From assembly GCA_021442155.1 (NCBI GenBank), contig CM038214.1, forward strand, positions 24,329,808-24,393,807: a DNA stretch of 64,000 nt, given 5' to 3'. The notes under the pieces are model-generated. The model was not told the DNA's origin. It ran no database searches and was given only the letters and a program-made list of their open reading frames with translations. The DNA comes from Cymbidium sinense. Its lineage: Eukaryota; Streptophyta; Magnoliopsida; Asparagales; Orchidaceae. Of this stretch, positions 35,582 to 47,189 are shown piece after piece (within the stretch, counting starts at the first letter, position 1; the number at the start of each line of letters is the position of its first letter). A program made the translations under genes and the position numbers.

Positions 35582-36330
35582 TTGGGGTTTTGCGGCTCTA
35601 ATGCTGCTTCTTCTACTAAATCTTCTAAGGAAGCACTCTCTGGTAAGACTTCTCCCTCTATTGATTCAGTTAATCTAATTTTGACATGTTTTATAGGTTT
35701 TCCGACTGTAATGTGCTCTGATGTGGATGTTGAAAAGTTGGCAAAACCATTTGAATTTTCTTTTGTTCATAAATTTGCTTTGCGTCGTCCAAATTTGGAT
35801 AAGATCCGCTCTTTTTTCTATAATCTCAAGCTTACGGGTGCTTTCTTGATTGGTCTTATTGACCCTCGGCATATCCTTATTCAACTTTCTAATGATCTAG
35901 ATTATTCACTTGTTTTTTTTCATCATTCTTTTTTCATCTTTAATTGTCAAATGCATTTATTGAAGTGGTCACCCCTTTTTGACATTAAGGAGAAATCTCC
36001 TATTGTCCCTATGTGGTTATCTCTTTCTAATATGTGCATTCATTTTGTTACCCATCATGTGCTTTTTGCTACTAGGGCTTTATTTAGTCAGCCTTTGCAA
36101 CTCGGCTAAGAGACCACTAAGCAATCTTGCCCTTCTATGGCTCAGATCCTCCTCGAATTAGACATAACTAAAAAATACCCAAAGGAAGTTTGGATTGGTT
36201 TTGAAAAATATGGGTATTCGTAAATGGTTGAATTGGAGAACCTTCCAATTTTTTGTTCCCACTATAAAATTCACTGTCATGACAATTCATAATGTTTTAT
36301 TCTCCATCCCCACTTAAAAAAAATGAAATC
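35582..36330 (+). pseudogene. LINE 4 ORF1, DUF4283-type, interrupted
   Basis: The longest clean frame (35582-36109) reads SSKEALSGKTSPSIDSVNLI, then VEKLAKPFEFSFVHKFALRR, PNLDKIRSFFYNLKLTGAFL, IGLIDPRHILIQLSNDLDY and FSQPLQLG: the DUF4283 domain of plant L1 ORF1. It opens with TTG, not ATG, so the true start is upstream and out of frame. After a stop at 36107 the frame continues (ELDITKKYPKEVWIGFEKYG) to a zinc-knuckle-like FCSHYKIHCHDNS with a second stop where a cysteine codon's neighbour should be. ORF1 proteins bind element RNA. This is the best-preserved ORF1 in the window. Confidence 0.82.
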
Positions 36331-37053
36331 CTCCTAAAGAGAATGTTGTTCCTACCCATAAGCCAATCTCTACTCATCTTCAGAAATCAGCTTCGGATCT
36401 TAAGAATGGTATGAAGACTATTATTGAGGTTGATTCCTTGGATATTAGGGTTATTCCTGTTGAACAAGTTTTGGCTCCTACTATTGATATAGATTCGGCT
36501 GATTTTCAAAATGAGAAGAATGATTTACCTCTTTTTCCTTCTTTGAATTTGAATAATTCTAATACAAAGAATAATAAATTTTAAAAGTTATTAGAAGATG
36601 ATTTTGATTTCCATTGATTCTATTCTTGCATATGTGCTGACTTTGATCGATGAAAATAAATCTTTTAATGAGGATTTAAAGGATGTCAAGCATCTTTGAA
36701 AACAATTTTGATCAGTTTAACTACTATGCTTTAAATGGTTCTAAATCATCACTGTCTCTCATTTCTAATCTTGATATTCATGTTAATCCTACTTTTAAAC
36801 TTAATATGGATTTGGAAGAGGGTAAACTCCCCCCTCCAAACACTTGGAGAATTCTCCTAAATTTATGACCAATGTTACTAAATCTTACTCGGATGATGAC
36901 TCTAGGGGAAAAGAAAATGGTTATCAAATTTGTCATGCTAAAAGGAAAAAAAGTGTTAAAAATTACCCTCCCAAATTGTCTAAAAACACTAGATCTACTG
37001 GCCTCTCACTCCTCTCTTAATAAACCTTTGCTTAACCTTTTTTTTATTTACTT

Positions 37054-37289
37054 ATGTTTAATTTACTTGTTTGGAATCAGGGATTAGTACCCTCTCTATT
37101 TGTAATCGTATTAGAAATATTTGTTGCATTCATAATATTTGTTTACTTATTATTCTGGAACCTCTTATTCATGCCAATAAAATTAACCATGTTGCCAGAA
37201 TGATTGGCCTCAATAATTTTTCTCTAAAGTTAGTAATAAGATTTCGTATATTTGGAATAATTTTGTTGAGGTTTCTATAATTGATGATC
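37054..37289 (+). pseudogene. LINE 4 endonuclease N-terminus, truncated
   Basis: ORF2 starts at the ATG at 37054 (MFNLLVWN), shifts frame, and continues as ESGISTLSICNRIRNICCIH, LLIILEPLIHANKINHVARM and IGLNNFSLKL. The LEP glutamate and VARMIG match the same stretch in LINE A. The domain is cut before the GGDFN block. ORF1 and ORF2 are separated by over 400 nt of decayed sequence that in other copies encodes the ORF1 C-terminus. Confidence 0.75.
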
Positions 37290-37319
37290 CCTAAACACTA
37301 AATCCTAAACCCTAAACCT

Positions 37320-37660
37320 AAAACCTTAAAACTAACCCCAAACTAACCCTAATAAACCATAATCCCACCTAACCTAAAACCCTAAACCCTAAACCTAAAC
37401 CTACACTAACCCACTCCTACACCCTAAACCCTCCAAACCCTACTCCAACCCTAAACCAAACCTAAAATATAAAATGACCTTCCAAAACCCTTAAACTCCT
37501 GACCTAGCAAACTCAAACTGATCCAAAACCCACCCACTAAACTTTAAACCCAAAGCATGATCCTAAAACCATAAAACTAAACCCTAAACCAAACCATAAT
37601 ACTAAACCCTAAACCTCCCAGGCCTAAACCTAAACTTAAAGTAATAAATAAAAAAAATAA
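37320..37660. repeat. Altered CCCTAAA block left of GRP copy 4
   Basis: Irregular telomere-like words with inserted C, T and G (AACCCACTCCTACACCC, CTCCTGACCTAGCAAACTC). It is milder than the GC-rich blocks elsewhere. It ends in CTTAAAGTAATAAATAA, the flank shared by GRP copies. Confidence 0.5.
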
Positions 37661-37699
37661 ACTTGGGCAAACCTAATAAACCTAAACCTTAAACCCTAA

Positions 37700-37745
37700 G
37701 AATGGGGGACTTGATTGGGACATCCATGAACTGGAGGTAAAGATA
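37700..37745 (+). pseudogene. GRP 3' fragment, copy 4 (tiny remnant)
   Basis: After TTAAACCCTAA comes GAATGGGGGACTTGATTGGG, then ACATCCATGAACTGGAGG, and the sequence returns to AAAATCTAAAACC. Only the first 45 nt of the GRP fragment remain. The left junction and the upstream flank (CTTAAAGTAATAAATAA) match copies 2 and 5. Too short to judge alone; the call rests on the shared junction. Confidence 0.6.
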
Positions 37746-38039
37746 AAAATCTAAAACCTAATAAAATAAAACCAAAATCTAAAAAAAAAAAAATAAAACC
37801 TAACTAAATAAAAATAAGACCTAAACCTAAAAGAATAAAATAAAATAAATAAAATAAACCTAAACCTAAAATAAACAAAATAAAAACTAAACTAAAATAA
37901 ATAAACATAAAAATAAACATAAAATAAATAAACTAAATTAAATAAAAATAAAAATAAACTAAATAAAATATAAAATAAATTAAATAAACTTAAACTACTT
38001 TGGTTTTTTTTTTAAAACAAACCCACCAACTTAACCTAA

Positions 38040-38410
38040 ATCCAGACCCTAAACTAAAATCAGACCCTAAACCATAAAACCTAAAGACCCTGACCAAATC
38101 CTACCCACAAACCCTAAACCATAAGCATAAATCCTAAAATCCCAAACCCCAAACCCACACTAATCCCCACAATCCTAAACCCTAAAAGCCTGAACTGAGC
38201 CTAACCCAAACCAAACTGAGCCAAAACTGAAACTAAACCATAAATTGGCAGAAACCCTAAACCCTAAACTCAAATCCTCCTAAGCCCTAAACACTAAACC
38301 TTAAACCTAAACTAAACTCCAAAGCCCAGCCAAACCTAAACCTCCCTAACCTTAAACCTAAAACCCCCCAAAACCACAATCTAAATCATCCCAACACTAA
38401 ACCCTAAACT
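38040..38410. repeat. Altered CCCTAAA block left of GRP copy 5
   Basis: Words such as GCCTGAACTGAGCCTAACC and AAACTGAGCCAAAACTGA are mixed with normal CCCTAAACCC. It follows TTTGGTTTTTTTTTTAAAAC at about 38000, a degraded unit box. Confidence 0.5.
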
Positions 38411-38501
38411 CTAAAGCCCAAACTCTAACAAAACCTAAAGTAAGTAAATAAATTTAAAATAAACTTAAATCCTACAAAATTAAACCTAAACCTAAACCCT
38501 C

Positions 38502-38976
38502 GAATGGGAAGAACCTTGATGTAGGAACATCACCATAAATCAATCTAGATCTAATGGAGGTAAAGGCAGGAGGTGGTTGTTGCTGTGGTGTGGGGGGGGG
38601 GAGGAGGCTGGTGGATATGGAGGTGGTGGTCAGAGCAGTGGTGGTTATGGAGGCAGGAGGAGCAATGGATCTTATAGCCATGGTGGTGGCGAAGGGAGAT
38701 CTGAGATATGATGGTGGATCCCGCAACTCGAGAGGTCGAGGTAGTTCTGAGGTGAATTAAAGAAACTGAAGAATGGTCGATCTGATATGCTGCTTATGGA
38801 ATTGTCTCTTTATAGTAGAGACAGTTCTAGTTATCTAGGGTTTTTGATTTGCTCAAAGCGTGCCCATTTTTTATCTATGTCATCACTTATGTCTTAGAAA
38901 ACTTGGTGTGTTACTTCATTGATGAAATCAAAAAGAAGAAATGTTGAATCTGAATTTATTCTCTATTAAAAAAAAA
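38502..38976 (+). pseudogene. GRP 3' fragment, copy 5
   Basis: It starts after CCTAAACCCTC with GAATGGGAAGAACCTTGATG, encodes the RRM end in shifted frames, a glycine-rich part (GGTGGATATGGAGGTGGTGG, GTGGTTATGGAGGCAGG) and a tail YDGGSRNSRGRGSS matching the YDGGSHYSRG tail of copy 3. The 3' UTR matches copies 1 and 3, and A9 ends at 38976, followed by CTCTAAAACCC. A run of nine or so G near 38595 is a likely frameshift site. It is similar in completeness to copies 1 and 3. Confidence 0.85.
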
Positions 38977-41900
38977 CTCTAAAACCCTAAACTAAAACCA
39001 GAACCCTAAACCTAAAACCTAACCCTAAACCCAAATTCATAAAAACCCTAAACCCTAAACCCTAAAACCCTAAACCCTAAACATAAATTATAAAACCCTA
39101 AACTAAACCTAAACCCTAAACTCTAAAACCTAAATCTAAACCCTAAAATAACCCTAAACCACAACAAACCACAAACCCTGAGCCTAAACCCTAACTAACC
39201 TAAACCCTACAAAGTTAAAAATGTAAATCTAAACTAAATAAAATCTAAAGATAAAATAAATAAAAAACTTAAACCAAAATAAAATAAAATTAAAATTAAA
39301 TAAAAACAAAAACTAAAACCTAAACCTAAACTTAAAAAGAAAATATAATAAAACATAAAAATTAAATATACTAAAAAAATAAAAACCTAAACTAAACTAA
39401 AAATAATAAACCTAAATAAAATAAAAACTAGACCTAAAATAAATTTAAAATAAAATAAAATAAAAATAAAAATAAAATAAACTAAAATAAATAAAAAAAG
39501 AAATTAAATAAACCTAAACCTACGAGTTTACTTAATTTTAAAAAAATAAATAAAATAAATAAATAACCCTAACCATAAACCCTAAAACTAACACAAACCT
39601 AGGCTAAAACCCAGTGACAACCTAGCCAAAACCTAAACCCTAAAACACAAACCTAACCCTAAACCCTAAACCCACCCTGAGCCCCTAGGCCTAAACCTAA
39701 ACACCCCAAACCCTAAACCCTCAGCCTAAACCCTAAACCCTAAACCAAAATGACCCTAAACCCCAAAACCCAAAAAACCCTAAAACTTAAACTTAAACCA
39801 AACTAAATAAATAATAATAAGATAAATAAAAAATTAAAACTAAATAAAATAAAAACCTAACCCAAAACTTAAACCAAAACCTAAATAAAAAATATAATAT
39901 TTTAAAAAAATAAAAACTAAATTAAAATAAAATAAATAAATATAAACTAAACTAAAAATAAATAAAACTAAATAAAAACCTAAATAAAATAAAAACTAAA
40001 TGTAAAATAAAAATAAAATAAACCTAAAATAAAATAAAATAAAACCTAAATAAAACTCTAAACCCAAAATAAAAGTTAAAATAAAATCTAAAAAAATAAA
40101 TAAAATAAACCATAAACTAAAAATCCCAAACCTAAAATAAACAAAATAAAATATAAAACCTAAAATAAAATAAACTAAACTAAAATAAATCAAATCTAAA
40201 ACCAAAACCTAAAATAAACTATGCTAATCCCTAATCTAAATAAAATTAAATAAACTAAAAATAAACCTAAACCGAAATTAGAAAATAAAACCTAAAAATA
40301 AACATAAAATAAAAACCTAAATAAAAAAAAATAAAATAAAAACCTAAATTGAAACCTAAAATAAAAAATAAAACCTAAACCTAAAAATAAAATAAAAATA
40401 AATTTAAACTAAAAAATAAACATAATCCTAAACCTAAACCCCCAAAATAAACTAAAATAAAAAACTAAACTAAACTAAATAAACTAGACTAAACTAAACC
40501 CTAAATGCTAAAAAGCTAAAAACCTAAACCTAAACTAAATAAAATCAAAAAATAAAACAAATAAAGAAACCTAAGCTAAAATAGAATAAAAACATAAACT
40601 AAAACCTAAACTTGAACCTAAACATAAACCTAAACTTAAAAAGAAAATAAAATAAAAAAGAAAAACTAAAATAAAATAAAATATAAAAAAACCTCAACTA
40701 AACTAAAAAATATAAAAAAAAACTAAATAAAATAAAAAGTAAACCTAAAATAAAAATATGATAAACCTAAAATAAAATAACATAAAAACTAAATAAGAAC
40801 CTAAATAAAAATAAACACAATTAAAATTTAAAAAAATAATAAAATAAATAAAAAATAAACTAAATAAACATAAACCTACTAGTTTACTTAATTTAAAAAA
40901 AATTAAAAAATTAAGAAATTAAAAAAAAACAAACCCTAAACGCTAAACCCTAAAACTTACCTAAACCCTAAACCTAAAATAAACGACTGACCCCTAAATC
41001 CTAGACTACAAACCCTAAATAAACCCAAAACCCTAAATCTTAAACCCTAAAAACCTAAAGACTTTAACCTAAACTTAATAAAACCTAAAAACAAAATAAA
41101 TAAATAAAAACCTAAACCTAAATAAAATAAAATAATAAAATAAAATAAAAACATAAACTAAAACCAAAACATAAACCTAAACTTAAAAATAAAATTATAT
41201 AAAAAATAAAAACTATACTAAAATAAAATAAATAAAAACCTAGACTAAACTAAAAAATAAAATAAACCTAAAATTAAAAAACCTAAATAAAAGTCAAAAA
41301 CTAAAGATAAAATAAAAATAAAATAGACCTAAAATAAAATAAAATAAAAACTAAATAAAAACATAAACCTAAAAAATAAACCTCAAAATAAAACCTCAAA
41401 ATAAATAAATAAAAACCTAAAGCATAAACTACAAAATAATCCTAAACATAAAATAAAAAATAAAATAGAATAAACTTAAACCTAAAATAAAATAAACTAA
41501 ACTAAAATAAATAAAACCTAAACCTAAACTTAAAATAGCTAAATAAAACTAAATAAAATAAACTAAAATAAATATCAAACTAAAAAAAAACTAAAATAAA
41601 TAAAAAAAACCTAAAAAAACCTAAAAAAAAAATAAAACCTAAACTTAAACCTAAAATAAAAATAAAATAAAACTTAAAATTAAATTAATAAAAATACTAA
41701 AAATCAACATAAACCTAAACGAAAAATAAAAATAAACTAAAATAAAAAAACTAAAATAAATAAACTAAACTAAATAATAAAATAAAATAAACCTAAATAA
41801 AATAAAAATAAAATAAACTAAAATAAATAAAAATAATCTAAATAAACTGATCCTATGATTTACTTCATTTAAAAAACCCAAAACTAAAAATAAACCTAAA

Positions 41901-42659
41901 ATAAATAAACTAAACTAAATAAAATAATAAAATAAATTAAATAAAATAAAATAAAATAAAATTAATCTAAAATAAATAAAAATAAACTAAATAAACTAAA
42001 CATATTGATTTTCTTAATTAAAAAAAAAAACCTAAACTAAATCACAAATCCCAAACCCTATAACCTTAAACCCTAAACAAATCTAAAACTAAAGATAAAC
42101 CCTAAACTAAACCCTGACTAAACCACAAAACCACTGAGCCTAAACCTAAACCTAAACTAAACCCAAAACCCACATGCCCTAAATCCTAAACCCCAACCAC
42201 AAATCTAAACCCAAACCCAAACCCTAAACCCTAAACACTAAACTAACCTAAACCTAAACCAAAACCCCAAAGCTAAACCTAGACCTAAAACTAAATAAAC
42301 CTAAAATAAAATAAAGAAAAAAACCTAAACAAAATAAAATAAAATAACATAAAATAAAATATAAATAAAACCTAAACCTAAATCTAAAAACTAAAATAAA
42401 ATAGAAAATAAAAAAACAAAACTAAATTAAAAATAAATAAATAAAACCTAGTAACCTAAAAGATAAAAAATAAATAAACTAAAATAAAAAAATAGGAAAC
42501 TTAAAATAAAATAAGATAAACTAAATAAAACTTAAAGAACAATAAGATAAAAGAAAACCTAAATAAAATAAAATAAACTAAAATAAATAAAATAAACTAA
42601 ATAAACCTACACGGGTTTGCTTAATTTGAAAGAAAAAACTGAAACCTAAACCATAAACA

Positions 42660-43080
42660 AACCTAAACCACTACTGACCACAAACCCTAAAACTGACCCT
42701 AAATCCTAAGACCCTAGGCCAGGCCTCCTAGGCCTAAGCCCTGGGCCCTAGGCCTAGATCCCAGAGGAGCCCTGAGCCACAGGCCACAACCCCCTGACAT
42801 CTGACCTGACCTCAGCCACTGGGCACTGACCCTGGGCCTGCCCTAACCTACCACTGGGCCACTATAGACCATGACTAGTTTAGTATCACTGACCTGACTG
42901 TTATGACCCACCTGGCGGATGGGATCAGGCCACTACCTGAGCCATGACAAAACAGGCCAACCCTAGGCACTCTCGACCTCTTGAAACTGGGCCCTACTAG
43001 GCCCTGAGCCCTAAAACCTAAACCCTAAACTTTGATCCCACTGGGCCATGGGCCTCCCCAGACCATACCTAAACCCAACC
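42660..43080. repeat. GC-rich CCCTGGGCC block, largest within segment 4
   Basis: It follows GGGTTTGCTTAATTTGAAAG at about 42610. Dense in CCTAGGCCAGGCCTCC, CTGAGCCACAGGCCACAAC, CACTGGGCACTGACCCTGGG and CCTGAGCCCTAAAACC. It passes into CCCTAACCTAACCC words just before LINE 5. Read as strongly altered telomere repeat. Confidence 0.6.
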
Positions 43081-43419
43081 CTAATCCAAACTGGTTGTAA
43101 CCCTAACCTAACCCTACCACCCTAACCCTAAAACCCTAACCTAACTCCTAACCCTACCTAAACCCTAAACTGACCTCCAAATCTTGACCTCCTCCCTGGT
43201 CTCTGTGATTTCATTTTCCACTTTTTGATGATCCTTTGCTTTTCAATTTTTGGTGGTTCTTCATCATCTCCGATCATCTCCTCTTAGTTGTTTTTCTCTA
43301 CCATGTGCACTCCTTCTTTCCTTGATGGCGGCTGCCCCTTTGGCTGCATAGTCTATCGCTTATTTCATGGTTGTGTTACCTAGGGCTTCATATTTCATGG
43401 ATTTTTCAGACTCGACACA

Positions 43420-44810
43420 ACTTGCTACAGTGCCTATGTTAAATCATTTAAGTATGCACTCTCTCGTAAAAATATCTCACCCTCTGATTCAGTGAACTTA
43501 ATTTCTACTTTATTTTGGGGAATTCCTATGATTATGTGCACGGATCTTGATGTTGAGAAGTTAGCTAAGCCTTATGAATTTACTTTAGTGGGCAAATTTA
43601 CTTTGCGGTGACCCAATCTGGACAATATCCACTCTTTTTTTCATAATCTTAAGATTTCAGGTGCATTCTCTATTGGTTTGATTGATCCAAGGCACATTTT
43701 GATTCAACTTACTAATGATTTAGATTATTCAAGGTTTTTTCACATCATTCTTACTTTGTTTTCAATTGTCAAATGTGACTTTTAAAGTGGTCTCCCCTTT
43801 TTGATATAAAAGAGGAATCACCGATTGTTCCTGTTTGGTTGGCTTTGCCTAATATAAAGATTCATTATGTTACGCATCAAGTTCCTTTTGCTGTTAGGGT
43901 TCTTTTTGGTCAGCATCTTCAAATTGATCAGGCCACAGCTGTGAGATCCTGACCTTCTGTTGCTCGCATTCTAGTGGAAATTGATATTTCTAAAAAAAAA
44001 CACCCAGGAAGTATGGATTGGTTCTGAAAAGTTTGGTTACTTTCAAAAAGTTGAGTTTGAGAATTTTTCTATTTTCTATTCGCACTGTAAAAATCCATGG
44101 GCATGATAACTCAGAATGTTTTGTGCTGTACCCATAATTTAAAAATAAAAATTTAACTGACTCTAATCCTAATATATCAACTGATAAAGTTAGTAAATTT
44201 ATTTTCCTAAGTTTAATCAAAATGGAAATACTACTTCTAACTCTTTGGAACCCACTAAATTACTCAATGAAGTGATCAATGATGATACTCCCAATTTTCA
44301 ATCTGAGTAGGTAAAAGATATTGCTAATGTTTCTCATAGTGTTGAATATGATGGTTTGGCTATAAGTCCATCCTTACATAATAACTTGCCTCCTCATGAT
44401 ATTGACTCTATTATACCTTACCTCTTGTGCTGAAAATGGAGAAGCATGTGACCCTCAATGGAAATTTGAATGAAAATTTGAGGATGGAGAAAATATGGAA
44501 AAAAATTATGAAGGCGATCTTGGTATATGTGCTCTTAATGGTATTACTACCTCTCCTTCTCTAATCCCAAGATTGACATGCATGCTAATCTTTTAAAAAT
44601 CTTAAAATTGAGGAAGGGGAAGTTATCATTAGAAATTCTTTAATTGACTCTAATCATTTTCTTAATACTACTAATCAGTCTTTTTCTGATGGAGATTCTT
44701 TGGACAAAAATTGACCATTCCAAAATGTTTTTAAAAGAAATCCTTAAAAGCAAAAATGTTTCCTAATAACTCAACTAGATCTACTAGATCTGGTTCCACA
44801 TTTCATAAAT
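43420..44810 (+). pseudogene. LINE 5 ORF1, DUF4283-type, broken
   Basis: The translation reads SFKYALSRKNISPSDSVNLI, VEKLAKPYEFTLVGKFTLR (stop), PNLDNIHSFFHNLKISGAFS, IGLIDPRHILIQLTNDLDYS, then shifts frame. Later blocks include EVWIGSEKFGYFQKVEFENF and a degraded zinc knuckle (YSHCKN). It aligns block for block with LINE 4 ORF1 but carries more stops. The C-terminal part (44150-44810) is acidic and asparagine-rich in all copies. Inferred role: RNA-binding chaperone of the element's ribonucleoprotein. Confidence 0.75.
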
Positions 44811-44894
44811 AATGGTCCTTGGGGGTTGGACTGGTTACTTCCTTCTTAATCCCTTTATTTATCTACTTTTTCTTCACTTTTTTATATTTCCTTT

Positions 44895-45560
44895 ATGTTT
44901 AACTCTCTTATTTGGAATTTGAGGGATTGGGACCCTCATTATCTATAACTGTGTTATAAGTCTTTGTCGTATTAATAATATAGCTTTTCTAGTTATAATT
45001 GAACCTCTCATACATTCTTCTAAGATCAATCATGTTGCTAGAATGCTCAGCTTTAATAACTTCTTCTATAATATTAGCAATAAAATTTAGTACTTTTGGA
45101 ATAATTTAGTCAATGTATCTATCCTTGATGATCTCCAGTAAGTTGTTAATGTCCACATCTCATAAGGTGAATTTTTTGTTCTAGGCTCCTTTGTTTATGC
45201 TTCGTGTAACAGGGCTGGTAGAAACATCCTTTGGGACAATTTAAGAACTTTTGTTTTAACTGTTAACAAACCTTGGTTGGTTGGGGGTGATTTCAACACC
45301 ATCCTCTCTTTCTCTGAAAGATGGGGTGGTTGTTCGACTAACATTCATTCTATGAAAGATTTCTCTAATATGATTCCTGATTGCACCTTATTGACATTGG
45401 CTACTCTCATTCTGAATACACCTGGCATAACTCTAGACTCTACCAATAGCTTGATAGGACCCTTTTTAACTCCCTTTGGATTAATCAATGGCCTCGTACC
45501 TCTGTTGAGCACTTGAGCAGAACTTTGTCTGATCATGCTCCTCTTTTGATATCTATTAAA
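44895..45560 (+). pseudogene. LINE 5 endonuclease domain, broken
   Basis: ORF2 begins with MFNSLIWNL at 44895. After several stops a clean stretch reads FVLGSFVYASCNRAGRNILW, TVNKPWLVGGDFNTILSFSE and RWGGCSTNIHSMKDFSNMIP. WLVGGDFN is the hallmark EEP block. The closing SDHAPLLIS motif is present near 45528-45555 after a frameshift. These residues form the metal-binding and catalytic site in L1 endonucleases. The domain is recognisable but not translatable as one frame. Confidence 0.82.
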
Positions 45561-45779
45561 AATGACTCTAATAGATTATCCTCTTCTACCTCTTTCAGAT
45601 TCCAAAACATGTGGATTCAGTACATTGATTTCTTAAATGTTGTCTCCACCTGGTGGCCCCTTCATCGATAATTACATTGGGGCATGATTAGACTCTAGTT
45701 TAAGCTTAAAGGACTAAAACAAAATCTTGTTTGGTGGAACAAGCATTATTTTAAAATTCTCTTTGCTAACATTAAAAAC

Positions 45780-47090
45780 ATGGAACAATTGGTTTGTTGT
45801 CTTGAAAATGATGTTTTGATGGATTCTTCTAAAGTGAAGGATTTGAATGAAGCCAAAGACAACCTAGTTACCTATCAAAATATGGAAGAAACTTATTGGC
45901 GACAAAAGGTTGCTAGTAAACATATTTTCAATGGGGAAAAAAATACTAGATATTTACATTCTCTTTTTCATAAAAATAAAGCTTTAAATTCTATCCAAAA
46001 AATTAAAAGTGATAATTGAAATTGGATCACTGACAATAATGAGATTAAAGTCTCTATTACTAATCATTTTAGAAAATTGTTAAATAAGAGTCATACTTTA
46101 GAGGCTATCTTTAACTCCACTTGATTCCCTTAACAATTACTAGTGATGACAATCATTTGCTTACTATGTTGCCTACGAAAGCTGAGATTGGTAAAATTCT
46201 TAATAGCATGAGCGATTTCTTTGGTCAGGAAGGTTACACTACTTTTTTTTGTTGGCAGTTATTAAGTATGATTTGATTTAGTTGATCTTGTGGTTGATTC
46301 TCTTTAATGGTAATCCTTTACTAGATATTTCTCGAGCACTTCCATTATCCTCATACCCAAAATTGATAATCCTAAATCTTGGGGTGATTTTGGACCTATT
46401 GAATGCATTGCTCATAAACTTATTGTTAAATTTCTTGCTAATAGAATTAGTCCTCTGCTTCAAAAAATTATTTCTCTCAACCAAACTAGTTTTTTTTAGA
46501 GGTAAAGCTATATCGATAATATTCTTCTTCTTCGAGCTATTTCATGATTTGGATGCCTCTAAGGTGGTAACATCCTCTTTAAATTGGATATCTCTAAAGC
46601 TTTCACAACATCTCTTGGACTTTCCTTTTTAAATTCTCCATTTGTTTGGCTTCTCAGATAATTTCATCTCCCTTGTTAAAAATTGTATTAGTAATGCTTG
46701 GTTCTCTGTTATTCTGAATGAAGAGGCCTTAGGTTTCTTCCCTTCTTCTCACGGTTTGAGACAAGGGGATCCTTTATCTCCATCCCTTTTTATTATTACT
46801 ATGGAATATCTTTCTAGGAGCCTTAATGACCTCTTCAACAATAATCCAAGCATGTTTTTTAGAACTCTTGGTGGTATTCCTATCTCCCATCTTATTTTTG
46901 CTGATGATTTTATTATCTTTAGTAATGCTTCCATTCATCACATTAAAAACATTAAATTCTTCTTAAATAAATTTGGGAAGGAAAGTGGTCTTTTTATTAA
47001 TGAAGGCAAAAGCTATTTCATTCCTTCCTCTAAAATCTCTATTAATAAAATCAATCAAATCTTGAGAATCACTAATTTTTAGCAATGACA
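45780..47090 (+). pseudogene. LINE 5 reverse transcriptase, best-preserved RT in the window
   Basis: A linker (MEETYWRQKVASKHIFNGEK, NTRYLHSLFHKNKALNSIQK, 45780-46019) is followed by RT blocks: FGQEGYTTFFC near 46218, PKIDNPKSWGDFGPIECIAH in a shifted frame near 46361, ILFKLDISKAF near 46570 (motif A), then a clean 146-codon frame at 46642-47082 with SSHGLRQGDPLSPSLFI and SHLIFADDFIIF. FADD is the catalytic motif C and is intact. The tail SGLFINEGKSYFIPSS is the palm/thumb junction typical of plant L1 RT. Stops near 46016 and 46498 and frameshifts separate the blocks. Confidence 0.88.
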
Positions 47091-47189
47091 CCTTCCAATT
47101 AAATATCGTGGTGCTCCTCTATATAAAGGTCAGAAAATATCACACCTCTTTGATGAGTTAATCCAAAAAAATTACAAATAAAATTTCTA

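Larger units (their letters stand above)
35510..37289 (+). mobile_element. LINE 4, 5' part only: ORF1 plus start of endonuclease, 3'-truncated
   Basis: The element starts near TCCTTAGGCTACCGTGAGTA, carries ORF1 and the first 230 nt or so of ORF2, and breaks off at TTTCTATAATTGATGATCC, beyond which CTAAACACTAAATCC begins at once. In LINE 5 the matching point (ATCCTTGATGATCTCC, near 45120) is in the endonuclease, so RT, RNase H and the 3' end are absent. Loss of the 3' end is not expected from target-primed reverse transcription, which truncates 5' ends. A later break or recombination inside the satellite is the likely cause. Confidence 0.85.
37290..43179 (+). repeat. Telomere-derived satellite, segment 4
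   Basis: CCCTAAA/CCTAAA/AATAAA repeat with TTTACTTAATTT boxes near 39527, 40883, 41855 (TTTACTTCATTT) and 42010. It holds GRP copies 4 and 5 and three GC-rich blocks. Two short units (41855 to 42010 and 42010 to 42612) suggest local deletions. From about 43080 the repeat changes to CCCTAAC-type words before LINE 5 begins. No other genes are seen. Confidence 0.82.
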
